The notes under the pieces were generated by a model. The model was not told where the DNA came from, did not search any database, and saw only the letters and a program-made list of their open reading frames with translations. The position numbers were made by a program, and so were the translations under genes. Below, piece by piece: positions 26,966 through 35,089 of a stretch of DNA of 64,000 nt; position 1 is the stretch's first letter; every line of letters begins with the position of its first letter. The stretch is from Novipirellula caenicola (GTDB lineage Bacteria > Planctomycetota > Planctomycetia > Pirellulales > Pirellulaceae), in NCBI RefSeq assembly GCF_039545035.1, contig NZ_BAABRO010000011.1, forward strand, positions 1 through 64,000. The letters run 5' to 3'.

Positions 26966-28011
26966 CGTTGGCGAACATCGGCAAAGGGTGGACGATAGCT
27001 TGGCGCCAACGACGCGTCATCAATGTTAACGCCCGCTTCGATTTCGTCACGATGATTCAACCAGGGGTGATCGGGGATTTGGTTGAGCGACGAAAGCGAT
27101 AGAAATTGCACTCGCCCATCTTCGTAAAGGACGTTGATCCCCAAACCACTATGCCCCACGTTCTGCGGTTGAATGTCGATGCCGCTGAACCGCCCCGTCG
27201 GGGCGTCGGACATGACAGCAAACGAAGAACGTGATTCAAACTTGGGCGATTTGAATTGTTGTCCGTCGACGATGCCCAGCGTGTACGAATAATGCCCGCC
27301 CGCAAATTGCTGGATTTCACGCAGTTCATCGACCGACGCTCGATGCAAATCATCGACCGAAGCCAATTCGTCCAACCGCGTCGGGGCCGCCGCGACGGCT
27401 TCGGGGCGGCCAAGCGACGCACACCATCGTCCCGAAATGTCCGATAGCAACCCAGCATCGTTCAAACGAATCGCGTACACCCCGGCAAAGGCTTCGGGGC
27501 CTTCTTTGGCGACCGCCGGCAAGCGGTTTTGATGATCGCGTGATACGTACTGTGTCAGCGCGGTGCCGAATTGCCGAAGTTGATCTTGGCAGGCCGCTTT
27601 GCGAGCTTCGAAGCGTCCCTCGGCGATCGAGGGCAGCAGCAGCGCCAGCAAAATCGCGGTGGCCAGTGCACCGCCCAGCCAATCAAGCCACGTGAATTGC
27701 GATTCGCGAGACGGATCGACTCCGTTGTTCATCGCGGGCAGCGAAACAAGATCGTCATCCGGCGAGTGGACCGGTGTGGTGAAACTTTCCCCCGGTTTTG
27801 GCAGCGGCGGCAAATTGGCGAGCGTTCGTGAAACCAGATCCGGCGGTGGGCTTTCGGCCGGTTGATAGTGCTCTTCCAATGGACGCAGAGCGCGCTCGAT
27901 CTGTTCGAGCTCGCGACGCGCTTCGGGGCTTTCCCGGAGCCATTGAGCGACACGATCCATCTCGTGCGGCTCAAGGGCGCCTAGCAAGTATCCGAGCAAG
28001 TCTTCGTGCAT
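26962..28011 (-). CDS. anti-sigma factor fused to DUF1559-like (H-x-DG) domain
   Basis: Residues 1-60 (MHEDLLGYLLGALEPHEM, LRESPEARRELEQIE) look like the N-terminal domain of planctomycete anti-sigma factors. One membrane segment follows (WLGGALATAILLALLLPS, near 120). The outer part carries features of DUF1559 pseudopilin-like proteins: the stretch HSGLGINVLYEDGRVQFL is the H-x-DG motif near the C-terminus. The ECF sigma gene lies directly upstream, so the protein probably holds that sigma factor at the membrane. The fusion of the two parts is unusual. ATG at 28011 is used; a TTG lies just before it. Confidence 0.78.
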   Translation of the reverse strand: MHEDLLGYLLGALEPHEMDRVAQWLRESPEARRELEQIERALRPLEEHYQPAESPPPDLVSRTLANLPPLPKPGESFTTPVHSPDDDLVSLPAMNNGVDPSRESQFTWLDWLGGALATAILLALLLPSIAEGRFEARKAACQDQLRQFGTALTQYVSRDHQNRLPAVAKEGPEAFAGVYAIRLNDAGLLSDISGRWCASLGRPEAVAAAPTRLDELASVDDLHRASVDELREIQQFAGGHYSYTLGIVDGQQFKSPKFESRSSFAVMSDAPTGRFSGIDIQPQNVGHSGLGINVLYEDGRVQFLSLSSLNQIPDHPWLNHRDEIEAGVNIDDASLAPSYRPPFADVRQR

Positions 28012-28146
28012 CAACTTCCAACACTGATATGAGCGTCACGGACCCCATCGAGCCGCAAATGACTCGATGGTAATTCGTGTTCTACGCGCGAGTCGGCGAA
28101 GTGGTTCGGCGAATTGGCCGACCGAGACATCGCCGAGATCGAGAGT

Positions 28147-28794
28147 CTACTCGCTGCGTTCTTCGTGAGATTCTTCCCACAAGATGCCTAAACGCTGGAC
28201 CGCTGCATGCAGACGGCTTTTCACCGTGCCGACGGGAATTCCCAAGATCTCTGCAGCTTCGCGGTACTTAAGCCCCTGATAGTAAACCAGGTTGATGACC
28301 TGCTGCATCGATTCGCCCAAGCTTTGCACCGAGTGGTTTACCCAGCGACTGTTTTCTTCTTGGGCGGCGGCGACATGAGGATCCAAGGTGTCACCAACCA
28401 GTTTTTCGGACCAGCTTCCCGCTCGGTCATCCTTTTCGTTCGCATTGTTGCGATCCAGGCTGACCATTCGGTGGCGTTTGTTGCGACGCTGCGCATCAAT
28501 CGCTTGGTTGGTGGCAATCGCGTACAACCAAGGACGAAAACGCCGCGACGAATCAAATTGCTGGCATTTCAAGTGGACCTGAAGAAAGGTACCCTGAAAG
28601 GCATCCTCTGCGATTTCGGAATTGCCGACGTAACGTCGCAAGTAGCTGAAAATCTCTCGTTCGTAACGCTGAATCAGCGTTTCAAACAGACTTCGGTCGC
28701 CCGTGTTTCGGTACTGAGTGATCAGTCCCTCATCCGACAGATCGCTGTGCGTGTTTTCGCTGGCGATTGTCGGGTTCAAGGTCTTGGTGCTCAT
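28147..28794 (-). CDS. ECF-type RNA polymerase sigma factor
   Basis: Sigma region 2 is clear (LIQRYEREIFSYLRRYVGN, EDAFQGTFLQVHLK, FRPWLYAIATNQAIDAQRR), as is region 4 with its helix-turn-helix (YYQGLKYREAAEILGIPVGTVKSRLHAAVQ). Length (215) and the absence of regions 1 and 3 mark the ECF group. It directs transcription of an unknown regulon and pairs with the anti-sigma protein encoded 135 bases downstream on the same strand. The signal sensed is unknown. Confidence 0.93.
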   Translation of the reverse strand: MSTKTLNPTIASENTHSDLSDEGLITQYRNTGDRSLFETLIQRYEREIFSYLRRYVGNSEIAEDAFQGTFLQVHLKCQQFDSSRRFRPWLYAIATNQAIDAQRRNKRHRMVSLDRNNANEKDDRAGSWSEKLVGDTLDPHVAAAQEENSRWVNHSVQSLGESMQQVINLVYYQGLKYREAAEILGIPVGTVKSRLHAAVQRLGILWEESHEERSE

Positions 28795-29348
28795 TGGATA
28801 AGCCTTCCAGTGATGAAATAAGGAGGCAAAAAAGAACCGCGATAAAAACTAAGTAAAACGTCTCGATAATCATAGACGCGTCTATTGTACTGGAAAGCTG
28901 CACGCCCTTGTTGCTTTTTGAGGGCGGAAAGGCCGACATCCATAGTCAGGGTCTCGTTTCCCTTCCATTCAGTATCTCAGAATATTGGATGCAGTCAAAA
29001 CGATTTTCACCGGATCTTAAAAAACGGACCTTCCGGCGAATCGTGTCTGTTCAGATGTTCACTGCAGCATTGGTATAGCGTATCGAACCTCCGTTGTGGC
29101 GATTTCGGTGTCCTGAAACAGCTGGCGTTCGCTCGATTGGGGGGCTAAGGCGGCTTTTATAGCAGAGCGGCGCGGGGCCAGTGTCGTCTGCTGTCGCAGC
29201 GCCACTGCGATGGGGTTGGGGAATTACTGCAAAATGTGCGGCAAGCTATTCAAAAGTGCCTGCATTTTAAAATTTTTAACGCAGGCATTTTTTTAGGGAT
29301 GAATTGCTAGGATAGGGGCCGCCCCCATGTAGAACGTCCCATTCCCGA
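28795..29348. other. intergenic region upstream of sigma gene and permease, with a terminator
   Basis: About 550 bases without a convincing gene. A plus-strand frame at 28885-29148 (87 codons) shows no family features. Besides sigma-gene promoter sequence, the region ends with a plus-strand terminator (29257-29294) that has no recognised gene before it. Confidence 0.5.
29257..29294 (+). terminator. orphan intrinsic terminator before permease gene
   Basis: TGCCTGC (29257-29263) pairs with GCAGGCA (29281-29287), with an A/T-rich loop and a T run directly after. It stands 55 bases before the permease start. Either a small transcript from the preceding 450 bases ends here, or it is a leader attenuator of the permease gene. 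Confidence 0.7.
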
Positions 29349-31028
29349 TTGAAAAGCGGTGCATTGAGCCAGAAATCTACTGACATCTCTCCTCGCTATC
29401 ATTGGGCGAAGCCTGGTGATGTGAATGCGTTTTTTGGGTTGATGCTCGACAATGTCGTTGGGCTCTTGCTGATGGTGGCGTTGCTGGTGGGCTTCGGATT
29501 TCCTTCGGAGTTCGCTGTTTCGTACATGGTTCCGGGGACCGCGCTTGGCGTGTTGGTGGGCGACCTTGCTTTTTTCTTTCTCGCATTCCGGCTCGCCAAA
29601 AAGTCGGGGCACGATGCGGTGACAGCAATGCCGCTCGGGCTCGACACGCCGTCGACCTACGGTATCACGCTTTTCATTTTGGGCCCGTCTTACTTGCAGG
29701 GGCTCGAATCAGGGTTGGGGTCCTTGGATGCTGCCTACCGGACGTGGTACATCGGGATTTGGTGCATTGTGCTCAGCGGGCTTCTGAAAATTGGCCTGTC
29801 GCCCCTCACCCGCTGGGTCCAGCGGGCGGTGCCTCGCGCTGGGTTGCTCGGATCGCTGGCGGCTATCGCCTTGGTGTTGATTAGTTTCTTTCCGCTGATC
29901 GAGATCTTGGGGCATCCGTTGCCGGGCATGCTGGCCATGGTCATCGTGCTCAGTGCGTTGGTCGCCAAGATTCCGTTGCCTGGACGCACCCCGGGCACGC
30001 TTGGGGCGTTGGTGGTGGCCGGGGTGGTCTACTACGGACTGTGCTCGATGGGGGCCAGCGGTTATGCGTTTCCGGAAACCGCATCGTATGAGTGGTTTCC
30101 AGCGGGTTGGCTTGAAACTTGGCAATTCGATTGGCTTGCGGCGTTTCCCGACGCGTTGCCTTATTTGCCAATTGCGTTTCCGTTTGCCATTGCCACGATC
30201 GTAGGCGGGATCGACTGTACCGAGAGCGCTGCGGCGGCGGGGGATGAATACGACACACGAACGGTGATCGGCGTCGAGGGAGTGGCCACGTTGATCGCGG
30301 GTCTGTTTGGCGGTGTGGTGCAGACCACGCCCTATATCGGCCATCCCGCCTACAAGGCGATGGGAGGCCGCGCCGCCTACACGCTAGCGACCGCGCTGTT
30401 GGTCGGGTCCGCAGGTTTGGTTGGCTATTTTGGCTGGCTGAATGCGTGGATGCCCAAACCGGCGGTCTATCCGATTTTGGTCTTCATCGGACTCGAAATC
30501 ACCGCCCAAAGTTTTCTAGCCACCCCGCGGCGTCACTATGCGGCCGTTGCGATGGCGTGCCTTCCGGCGCTGGCGTTCCTTGCAATGAGTTTGCCGGGAC
30601 GGATGTTCGGCGACGAGGCGTTACTGGAAGCGGGGATCCATCTCGAGTCGCTCAGTGGCGATGGGTTGAAACACGATCTGCAGACGCTGTCAATGCTGAG
30701 CAATGGCTTCATCGTGACCAGTCTGTTGTGGGCTTGGTGTCTTGCCGCGTTGATCGATCGCAAGCTGCGTACCGCGGCAGCCGTTTTGGTAGTGGCTGGC
30801 GTGCTGACCATGTTTGGCATCATTCACTCGCCACTTTCGGGCAATCGATTGTTCTTGCCCTTTGGCCCCGAGACATTTGGCTGGGATGCCTGGGGAGACG
30901 GGATCACGCTTGACCCGGCCAATCGCCGCTTGGTCGTCGAGTTTGTCGCGGGCTATTTCGCTTCGGCGGCATTGGTGTTTGCGTGGTCGTTTTACCCGCC
31001 CGCTAGCGTCGTGGGTGAAGCGGAGTGA
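29349..31028 (+). CDS. NCS2/AzgA-like permease, probably nucleobase
   Basis: A membrane protein of about 12-14 segments. Conserved-looking spots are DVNAFFGLMLDNVVGLLL near the N-terminus, AMPLGLDTPSTYGITLF, and VGGIDCTESAAAAGDEYDTRTVIGVEG followed by GLFGGVVQTTPYIGHPAYK; these recall the substrate-binding parts of AzgA/NCS2 xanthine-uracil permeases. The upp gene converges with it and ends three bases away, which fits a role in uracil or purine uptake. The first start in frame is TTG at 29349. The substrate is inferred from family and neighbour. Confidence 0.78.
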   Translation: MKSGALSQKSTDISPRYHWAKPGDVNAFFGLMLDNVVGLLLMVALLVGFGFPSEFAVSYMVPGTALGVLVGDLAFFFLAFRLAKKSGHDAVTAMPLGLDTPSTYGITLFILGPSYLQGLESGLGSLDAAYRTWYIGIWCIVLSGLLKIGLSPLTRWVQRAVPRAGLLGSLAAIALVLISFFPLIEILGHPLPGMLAMVIVLSALVAKIPLPGRTPGTLGALVVAGVVYYGLCSMGASGYAFPETASYEWFPAGWLETWQFDWLAAFPDALPYLPIAFPFAIATIVGGIDCTESAAAAGDEYDTRTVIGVEGVATLIAGLFGGVVQTTPYIGHPAYKAMGGRAAYTLATALLVGSAGLVGYFGWLNAWMPKPAVYPILVFIGLEITAQSFLATPRRHYAAVAMACLPALAFLAMSLPGRMFGDEALLEAGIHLESLSGDGLKHDLQTLSMLSNGFIVTSLLWAWCLAALIDRKLRTAAAVLVVAGVLTMFGIIHSPLSGNRLFLPFGPETFGWDAWGDGITLDPANRRLVVEFVAGYFASAALVFAWSFYPPASVVGEAE

Positions 31029-31031
31029 GAG

Positions 31032-31667
31032 TCACTCGTTTTGTGGCGTGTCGAAAATACGGTCGCCCGCGTCACCGAGCCCCGGAACGATAAACGACTG
31101 CTCATTCAGTTCGGGGTCGATCGCCGCAACATAAAGCTTGACGTCGGGAAAGTCACGCTCAACACGATCGATACCGGGCTGAGCCGCAATGATGCTGAGC
31201 ACGCGAATTTCGTTGACACCCCAGCTCTTCAGTCGACCAATGACCATTTCGACCGAACCGCCGGTGGCAAGCATGGGGTCAAGAACCAGTGCGACACTTG
31301 GCGCACCGCGGCTGGGCAGTTTGTCGTAGTAGCCGACCGGTTCGGCCGTCTCTTCATTGCGATACAGTCCCAAGTGCCAAACCGAAGCATCCGGAAGCAG
31401 GTTTTGCAGCGGATGAACCATCCCCAATCCGGCTCGCAAAATCGGGACAAGGCCGATGGGCATCGACAGTTTGTGGCAATCCGCCGCGGCGATCGGGGTT
31501 TGGATCGTCGTTGGCCGCGTGACCAAGTCCTCAGTCGCATAGACGCCAACCAGTACCGCCAATCGTTCAATCGCGGTTCGGAACTCGCTGCACGACGTCG
31601 ACTTGTCTCGCACCGTGCAAAGATGATGCTCTACCAACGGATGGTCGATTTTGGTCAGCAGGCTCAC
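31032..31667 (-). CDS. upp: uracil phosphoribosyltransferase
   Basis: The sequence follows Upp throughout: MSLLTKIDHPLVEHHLCTVRD, GLVPILRAGLGMVHPLQNLLP, and the PRPP-binding loop LVLDPMLATGGSVEMVI near residue 130, then the uracil-binding end FIVPGLGDAGDRIFDT. The enzyme makes UMP from uracil and PRPP in pyrimidine salvage. The start is GTG. It faces the nucleobase-type permease gene. Confidence 0.96.
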   Translation of the reverse strand: MSLLTKIDHPLVEHHLCTVRDKSTSCSEFRTAIERLAVLVGVYATEDLVTRPTTIQTPIAAADCHKLSMPIGLVPILRAGLGMVHPLQNLLPDASVWHLGLYRNEETAEPVGYYDKLPSRGAPSVALVLDPMLATGGSVEMVIGRLKSWGVNEIRVLSIIAAQPGIDRVERDFPDVKLYVAAIDPELNEQSFIVPGLGDAGDRIFDTPQNE

Positions 31668-31807
31668 GGCGATGTCGTCCTCGTTGTTGATCCGCCAGCA
31701 GTGGATCCGTCAGCAAGCGGTTGGTCCGGCCTAGAGCAGCCTGGACGTCCGCAGAGTTTGGCTGCGATTGGTTGCGAAATTCGCAGATCGCGGGTCAATC
31801 TCCGAAG

Positions 31808-31894
31808 CGGATGGAGTGGGATTCGAACCCACGGTAGAGTTACCCCTACGGCAGTTTTCAAGACTGCTGCCTTCGACCACTCGGCCACCCATCC
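31808..31894 (-). tRNA. tRNA-Ser (anticodon UGA)
   Basis: On the minus strand the sequence starts GGATGGGTGGCCGAGTGGTC and has the anticodon arm CAGTCTTGAAAACTG (anticodon TGA), a long variable arm (CGTAGGGGTAACTCTACCG), and the T arm GTGGGTTCGAATCCCAC. The acceptor stem GGATGGG pairs with the 3' end CTCCATCC. The long variable arm fits tRNA-Ser. CCA is not encoded. Confidence 0.96.
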
Positions 31895-31990
31895 TGTGTT
31901 GGCATAGACTCTACCAAACCCCAACCGCCGACGAAACCGAGGTTTGCGGGTTCGCAGCGCAGATTTTTTTCGTTGACTTGGCCGTCGTAC

Positions 31991-32016
31991 CTTTGTATCA
32001 ATGTATTAATACAAAG
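31991..32016 (+). promoter_or_regulatory. palindromic operator before the GntR/YtrA gene
   Basis: CTTTGTAT (31991-31998) and ATACAAAG (32009-32016) form an inverted repeat, and nested in it TGTATTAATACA (32002-32013) is a perfect 12-base palindrome. It lies 8 bases before the regulator's start codon. YtrA-type GntR proteins bind TGTA..TACA-like palindromes, so this is most likely the autoregulatory operator. Confidence 0.75.
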
Positions 32017-32023
32017 GTTCGTG

Positions 32024-32431
32024 ATGCAGATCCACATTTCTAGTGACGGGGCGCCGATCTATCAACAGATTGTTGATCAGATCCGTTTTCGTATCGTTTC
32101 CGGGGTGCTGCGTCCCGGCGACGAATTGCCCACGATTCGCGGGCTGGCTGAAAATTTGCGAGTCAATCCGAACACCGTCGCCCGGGCCTATCGCGAACTC
32201 GAACACGAACGGCTCGTCGAAAAACGACGAACCACCGGAACGTTTGTCTGCGAATTGGCTCAGCGGCATACGGCAAGCCAGCGTCGTCGCATGATCAACC
32301 CGCACATCGACAAACTGTTGACACTTTCTCGCCAGCTCGGGTTCGAGTTGGATGAATTGGTCGCGTTGCTGCAGAAACGTGACGCCCAATTCGATCGCCC
32401 CCCTTCCGTTGGACCCGAGGAGCCGTCATGA
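32024..32431 (+). CDS. GntR family regulator, YtrA subfamily
   Basis: The N-terminus MQIHISSDGAPIYQQIVDQI and the winged-helix segment LRPGDELPTIRGLAENLRVN, NTVARAYRELEHERLV with the wing RRTTGTFV are typical of GntR. The short C-terminal part (about 50 residues) instead of a large effector domain marks the YtrA group, which usually controls the ABC transporter genes that follow. ATG at 32024 is used; the frame extends to 31973 across the operator. Its stop overlaps the ABC gene start as ATGA. Confidence 0.93.
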   Translation: MQIHISSDGAPIYQQIVDQIRFRIVSGVLRPGDELPTIRGLAENLRVNPNTVARAYRELEHERLVEKRRTTGTFVCELAQRHTASQRRRMINPHIDKLLTLSRQLGFELDELVALLQKRDAQFDRPPSVGPEEPS

Positions 32432-33384
32432 GCTGTTCCGATTCAAATGTCCCGCTGGCCGTGGACGTCACCGGATTGTGTCGCTCTTTCCGTGGGCGTC
32501 CGGCACTCGAGGATGTCGACTTGCAAATTCCGGTTGGTCGCGTGTTCGGTTTGGTGGGGCTCAATGGAGCGGGCAAAACCACGCTGATTCGACATTTGAT
32601 CGGCGCCTTTGTCGCTCAGCGTGGCAGCGTCCGTGTGCTGGGAATGGATCCCGTGGCCGATTCGCAATCGGTGCTACGGCGTGTCGGCTATCTGACCGAA
32701 GAAGACTCGTTGCCGAGTTGGATGCGAGTGGGGGAACTTGTCGATTTTTCTCGAGCGATCTACGACACTTGGGACGACAGCTACGCCACAAAACTGATGG
32801 ACCTGTTCGGATTGTCGCGGATGGACAAGCTGAGTTCGCTATCGAAGGGGGTGCGGGCCCGAGCAGGATTGTTGGTCGCGATCGCCTATCGGCCCGAACT
32901 ATTGATCCTGGATGAACCAAGTAGCGGTTTGGACCCATTGGCTCGCCGCGACATCCTCGAAGCGATCATCCGCACGATCAGCGACGAGGGGCGAACGGTT
33001 TTGTTTTCGAGTCATCTGTTGGACGAAGTCGATCGCGTGTGTGATTCGATCGCGCTGATGCGAGCGAGCCGGATCGTCGAAACCACGACGGTCGATCGAT
33101 TGCAAACCCGTTACGAAGAAATCGTCTGCCGCAGCGATACGCAGTCGCCTCCGCCGATTCGCGGCGTTTTCGCTTGGCAGGGAGACGATTCGGAGTGGTC
33201 TGGTGTCATCGACCACGAAGTGGTTCCGGCAACGGAGATTGTGGTGCCAGCGGAGGTGAAGTTGATCTCACGCCGCGACATCACGCTGCATCGCTGGTTC
33301 GCAGCCCGTGCGGGAACCGAGCAATCCACTGCGTCTGAACTTGGCGATGACACGCTTCATGAGGTGGCCTCCGATGTCAGATAG
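32428..33384 (+). CDS. ABC transporter ATP-binding protein
   Basis: Walker A GLNGAGKTTL lies near residue 50, the Q-loop region near VGYLTEEDSLPSWM, the signature is LSKGVRARAGL (degenerate LSGGQ), Walker B is LLILDEPSSGLDP, and the switch His is in LFSSHLLDEVD. The degenerate signature is common in YtrB-type ATPases. The protein should pair with the membrane protein encoded next. The last ~90 residues are a non-catalytic tail. What is transported is unknown; YtrA-controlled systems often respond to envelope stress. Confidence 0.9.
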   Translation: MSCSDSNVPLAVDVTGLCRSFRGRPALEDVDLQIPVGRVFGLVGLNGAGKTTLIRHLIGAFVAQRGSVRVLGMDPVADSQSVLRRVGYLTEEDSLPSWMRVGELVDFSRAIYDTWDDSYATKLMDLFGLSRMDKLSSLSKGVRARAGLLVAIAYRPELLILDEPSSGLDPLARRDILEAIIRTISDEGRTVLFSSHLLDEVDRVCDSIALMRASRIVETTTVDRLQTRYEEIVCRSDTQSPPPIRGVFAWQGDDSEWSGVIDHEVVPATEIVVPAEVKLISRRDITLHRWFAARAGTEQSTASELGDDTLHEVASDVR

Positions 33385-35056
33385 CCTCGCGGTCATCCGA
33401 TTGACTTGGTTAAAAAACCGCTTCCTACTGATGTTCTTCGTCGGCATCATTGGGATTGCCGAAGTATTGTTGTTTGCGATCTCGCGACAACAGGCTCGGT
33501 TCGATTCATTCGCGTCGGTCATCCTTTGTGTTGCGTTTCTACCTGCGATGTCGTGGGGCATTTTCGCGTTGGACGTCTCTCCATTCGGAAAGCTGGATTC
33601 ATGTGAAAGCGGATATTCGCACTGGTTGTTGCGGATGCCAATTGCGAATTGGAAGCTCGCGTTGATTCCGATTGCAATGAAAACCGCGTGGGTATTCGCG
33701 GTCTGGTTCGTTGTCTCAAAAACCCTAGTCTGGTTCGGAGCATCCACATGGGTTTTGATTCCGGGGTTTTTGGTGGCAGCAACCGGAGCCCTGATTTCCG
33801 CACTCGCCTGGCGTCCGTTTCGATCGGGATTGCTGCGGATCTGGATGCTTTTCATTTTGGCGCCGGTCTCATACGGATTGTGTCTAATGGCGATCAGCGG
33901 GAAAAGTGAAGCTGGCTTGTCATCAACCGCCGAGCACGGAGTGACAATCGCCGTGGCGGTCTATTTTCTGTTGTCGGTGGGAATCGCTTATCGCGCCGTC
34001 ACGGTTGCCCGGCATCATGTCGCGGGAATGATTCCCGCAGACGCATCGGGATGGGTGGCATGGCTTTGGAGTCAATTGAGCTGGGATCGCATCGCAGAGC
34101 AGACGGCATCTCATCGCAGTCCGGTGCGAGCCTTGGTGTGGCACGATCTACATCGTTCGCGAGCGTACCGAGTCAATTCGTTTTTATTTATGGCATGCCC
34201 GGCCATGATGGTCGCTGCCTTGTTTTCTTGGGCGCCGGTGGCATTGGCGATCATGAGTGTGATGTGCATGTTCTTTGTCGGCATGATCTCGGCAGCTCGG
34301 TCGCTCGAACCCGAGACGCAGCCATCGATGTCGACACTGCCGACCTATCTCTCGATCAGTCCCCTCTCGGACGCCACGATCGCATGGACGCGATTCGCTA
34401 TGATCGCGGGCTATTTGTCGCTGTTTTTGTCGCTGTCGATCGTTTTTTACGGCGTCTGCATGATAGGGGCCGAAAACCGCGAGAACTGGTCGCGTTGGGC
34501 GACGTGGTTGGCATCGCAAGACACCGTCACGGGCACCGCGACCGTGGTGGGGCTGCGAGTCACGCTTGCGATCCTGTTTTTTACCAGTCTGTTGCTTTGG
34601 GGTGTATCGTGTAGTTATGTGTGGGTGCCAATGTACGGGCACCGCTGGGTTGATGTTGGGGTGGTCGTCGTGAGTGCGACTGTGGTGTTTGCGTTGCTCT
34701 TTGCAGGGGTGCGCTGGATCATTGTGCAGCCAGACTGGCCGACGTTGACCGCGTCATTGTTGTTGTTTCTCGAGCGATTAAAAACGATCAGCTACGCCGC
34801 GGTACTGGTGAAACTGGTTATGATCGTCGGGACCGCTATCGTGGTGTCGCGAAGTCATGTGGCTTCGTGGGCGTCGCTGTTGCAAGTGATTGCGATTTGG
34901 ACGTTGATCACGTTGGCGATGGGGCTGCTGTTGTTTGGTTTGATTCCCGACTCGCGATTCACGTTGTCGATCTGTTTGACCTTTGCCGTGCTTGTGTTGC
35001 CGTTGCCAAGCGTGCTTGTATTGCCGCTGGCCTTAAATCGAAACCGACATCGTTAG
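33374..35056 (+). CDS. ABC transporter membrane protein
   Basis: A hydrophobic protein with about a dozen predicted membrane segments, such as NRFLLMFFVGIIGIAEVLLF at the start and TLAMGLLLFGLIP near the end. No sequence motif names a family, but it overlaps the ATPase gene by 11 bases and so is very likely the permease. The ATG at 33374 gives MSDSLAVIRLTWLKN; the longer frame from 33308 runs inside the ATPase gene. The three-gene set regulator-ATPase-permease is one operon. Confidence 0.78.
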   Translation: MSDSLAVIRLTWLKNRFLLMFFVGIIGIAEVLLFAISRQQARFDSFASVILCVAFLPAMSWGIFALDVSPFGKLDSCESGYSHWLLRMPIANWKLALIPIAMKTAWVFAVWFVVSKTLVWFGASTWVLIPGFLVAATGALISALAWRPFRSGLLRIWMLFILAPVSYGLCLMAISGKSEAGLSSTAEHGVTIAVAVYFLLSVGIAYRAVTVARHHVAGMIPADASGWVAWLWSQLSWDRIAEQTASHRSPVRALVWHDLHRSRAYRVNSFLFMACPAMMVAALFSWAPVALAIMSVMCMFFVGMISAARSLEPETQPSMSTLPTYLSISPLSDATIAWTRFAMIAGYLSLFLSLSIVFYGVCMIGAENRENWSRWATWLASQDTVTGTATVVGLRVTLAILFFTSLLLWGVSCSYVWVPMYGHRWVDVGVVVVSATVVFALLFAGVRWIIVQPDWPTLTASLLLFLERLKTISYAAVLVKLVMIVGTAIVVSRSHVASWASLLQVIAIWTLITLAMGLLLFGLIPDSRFTLSICLTFAVLVLPLPSVLVLPLALNRNRHR

Positions 35057-35089
35057 CACTTTGTTCTGATCGAATTGACTCTGGCAAAC

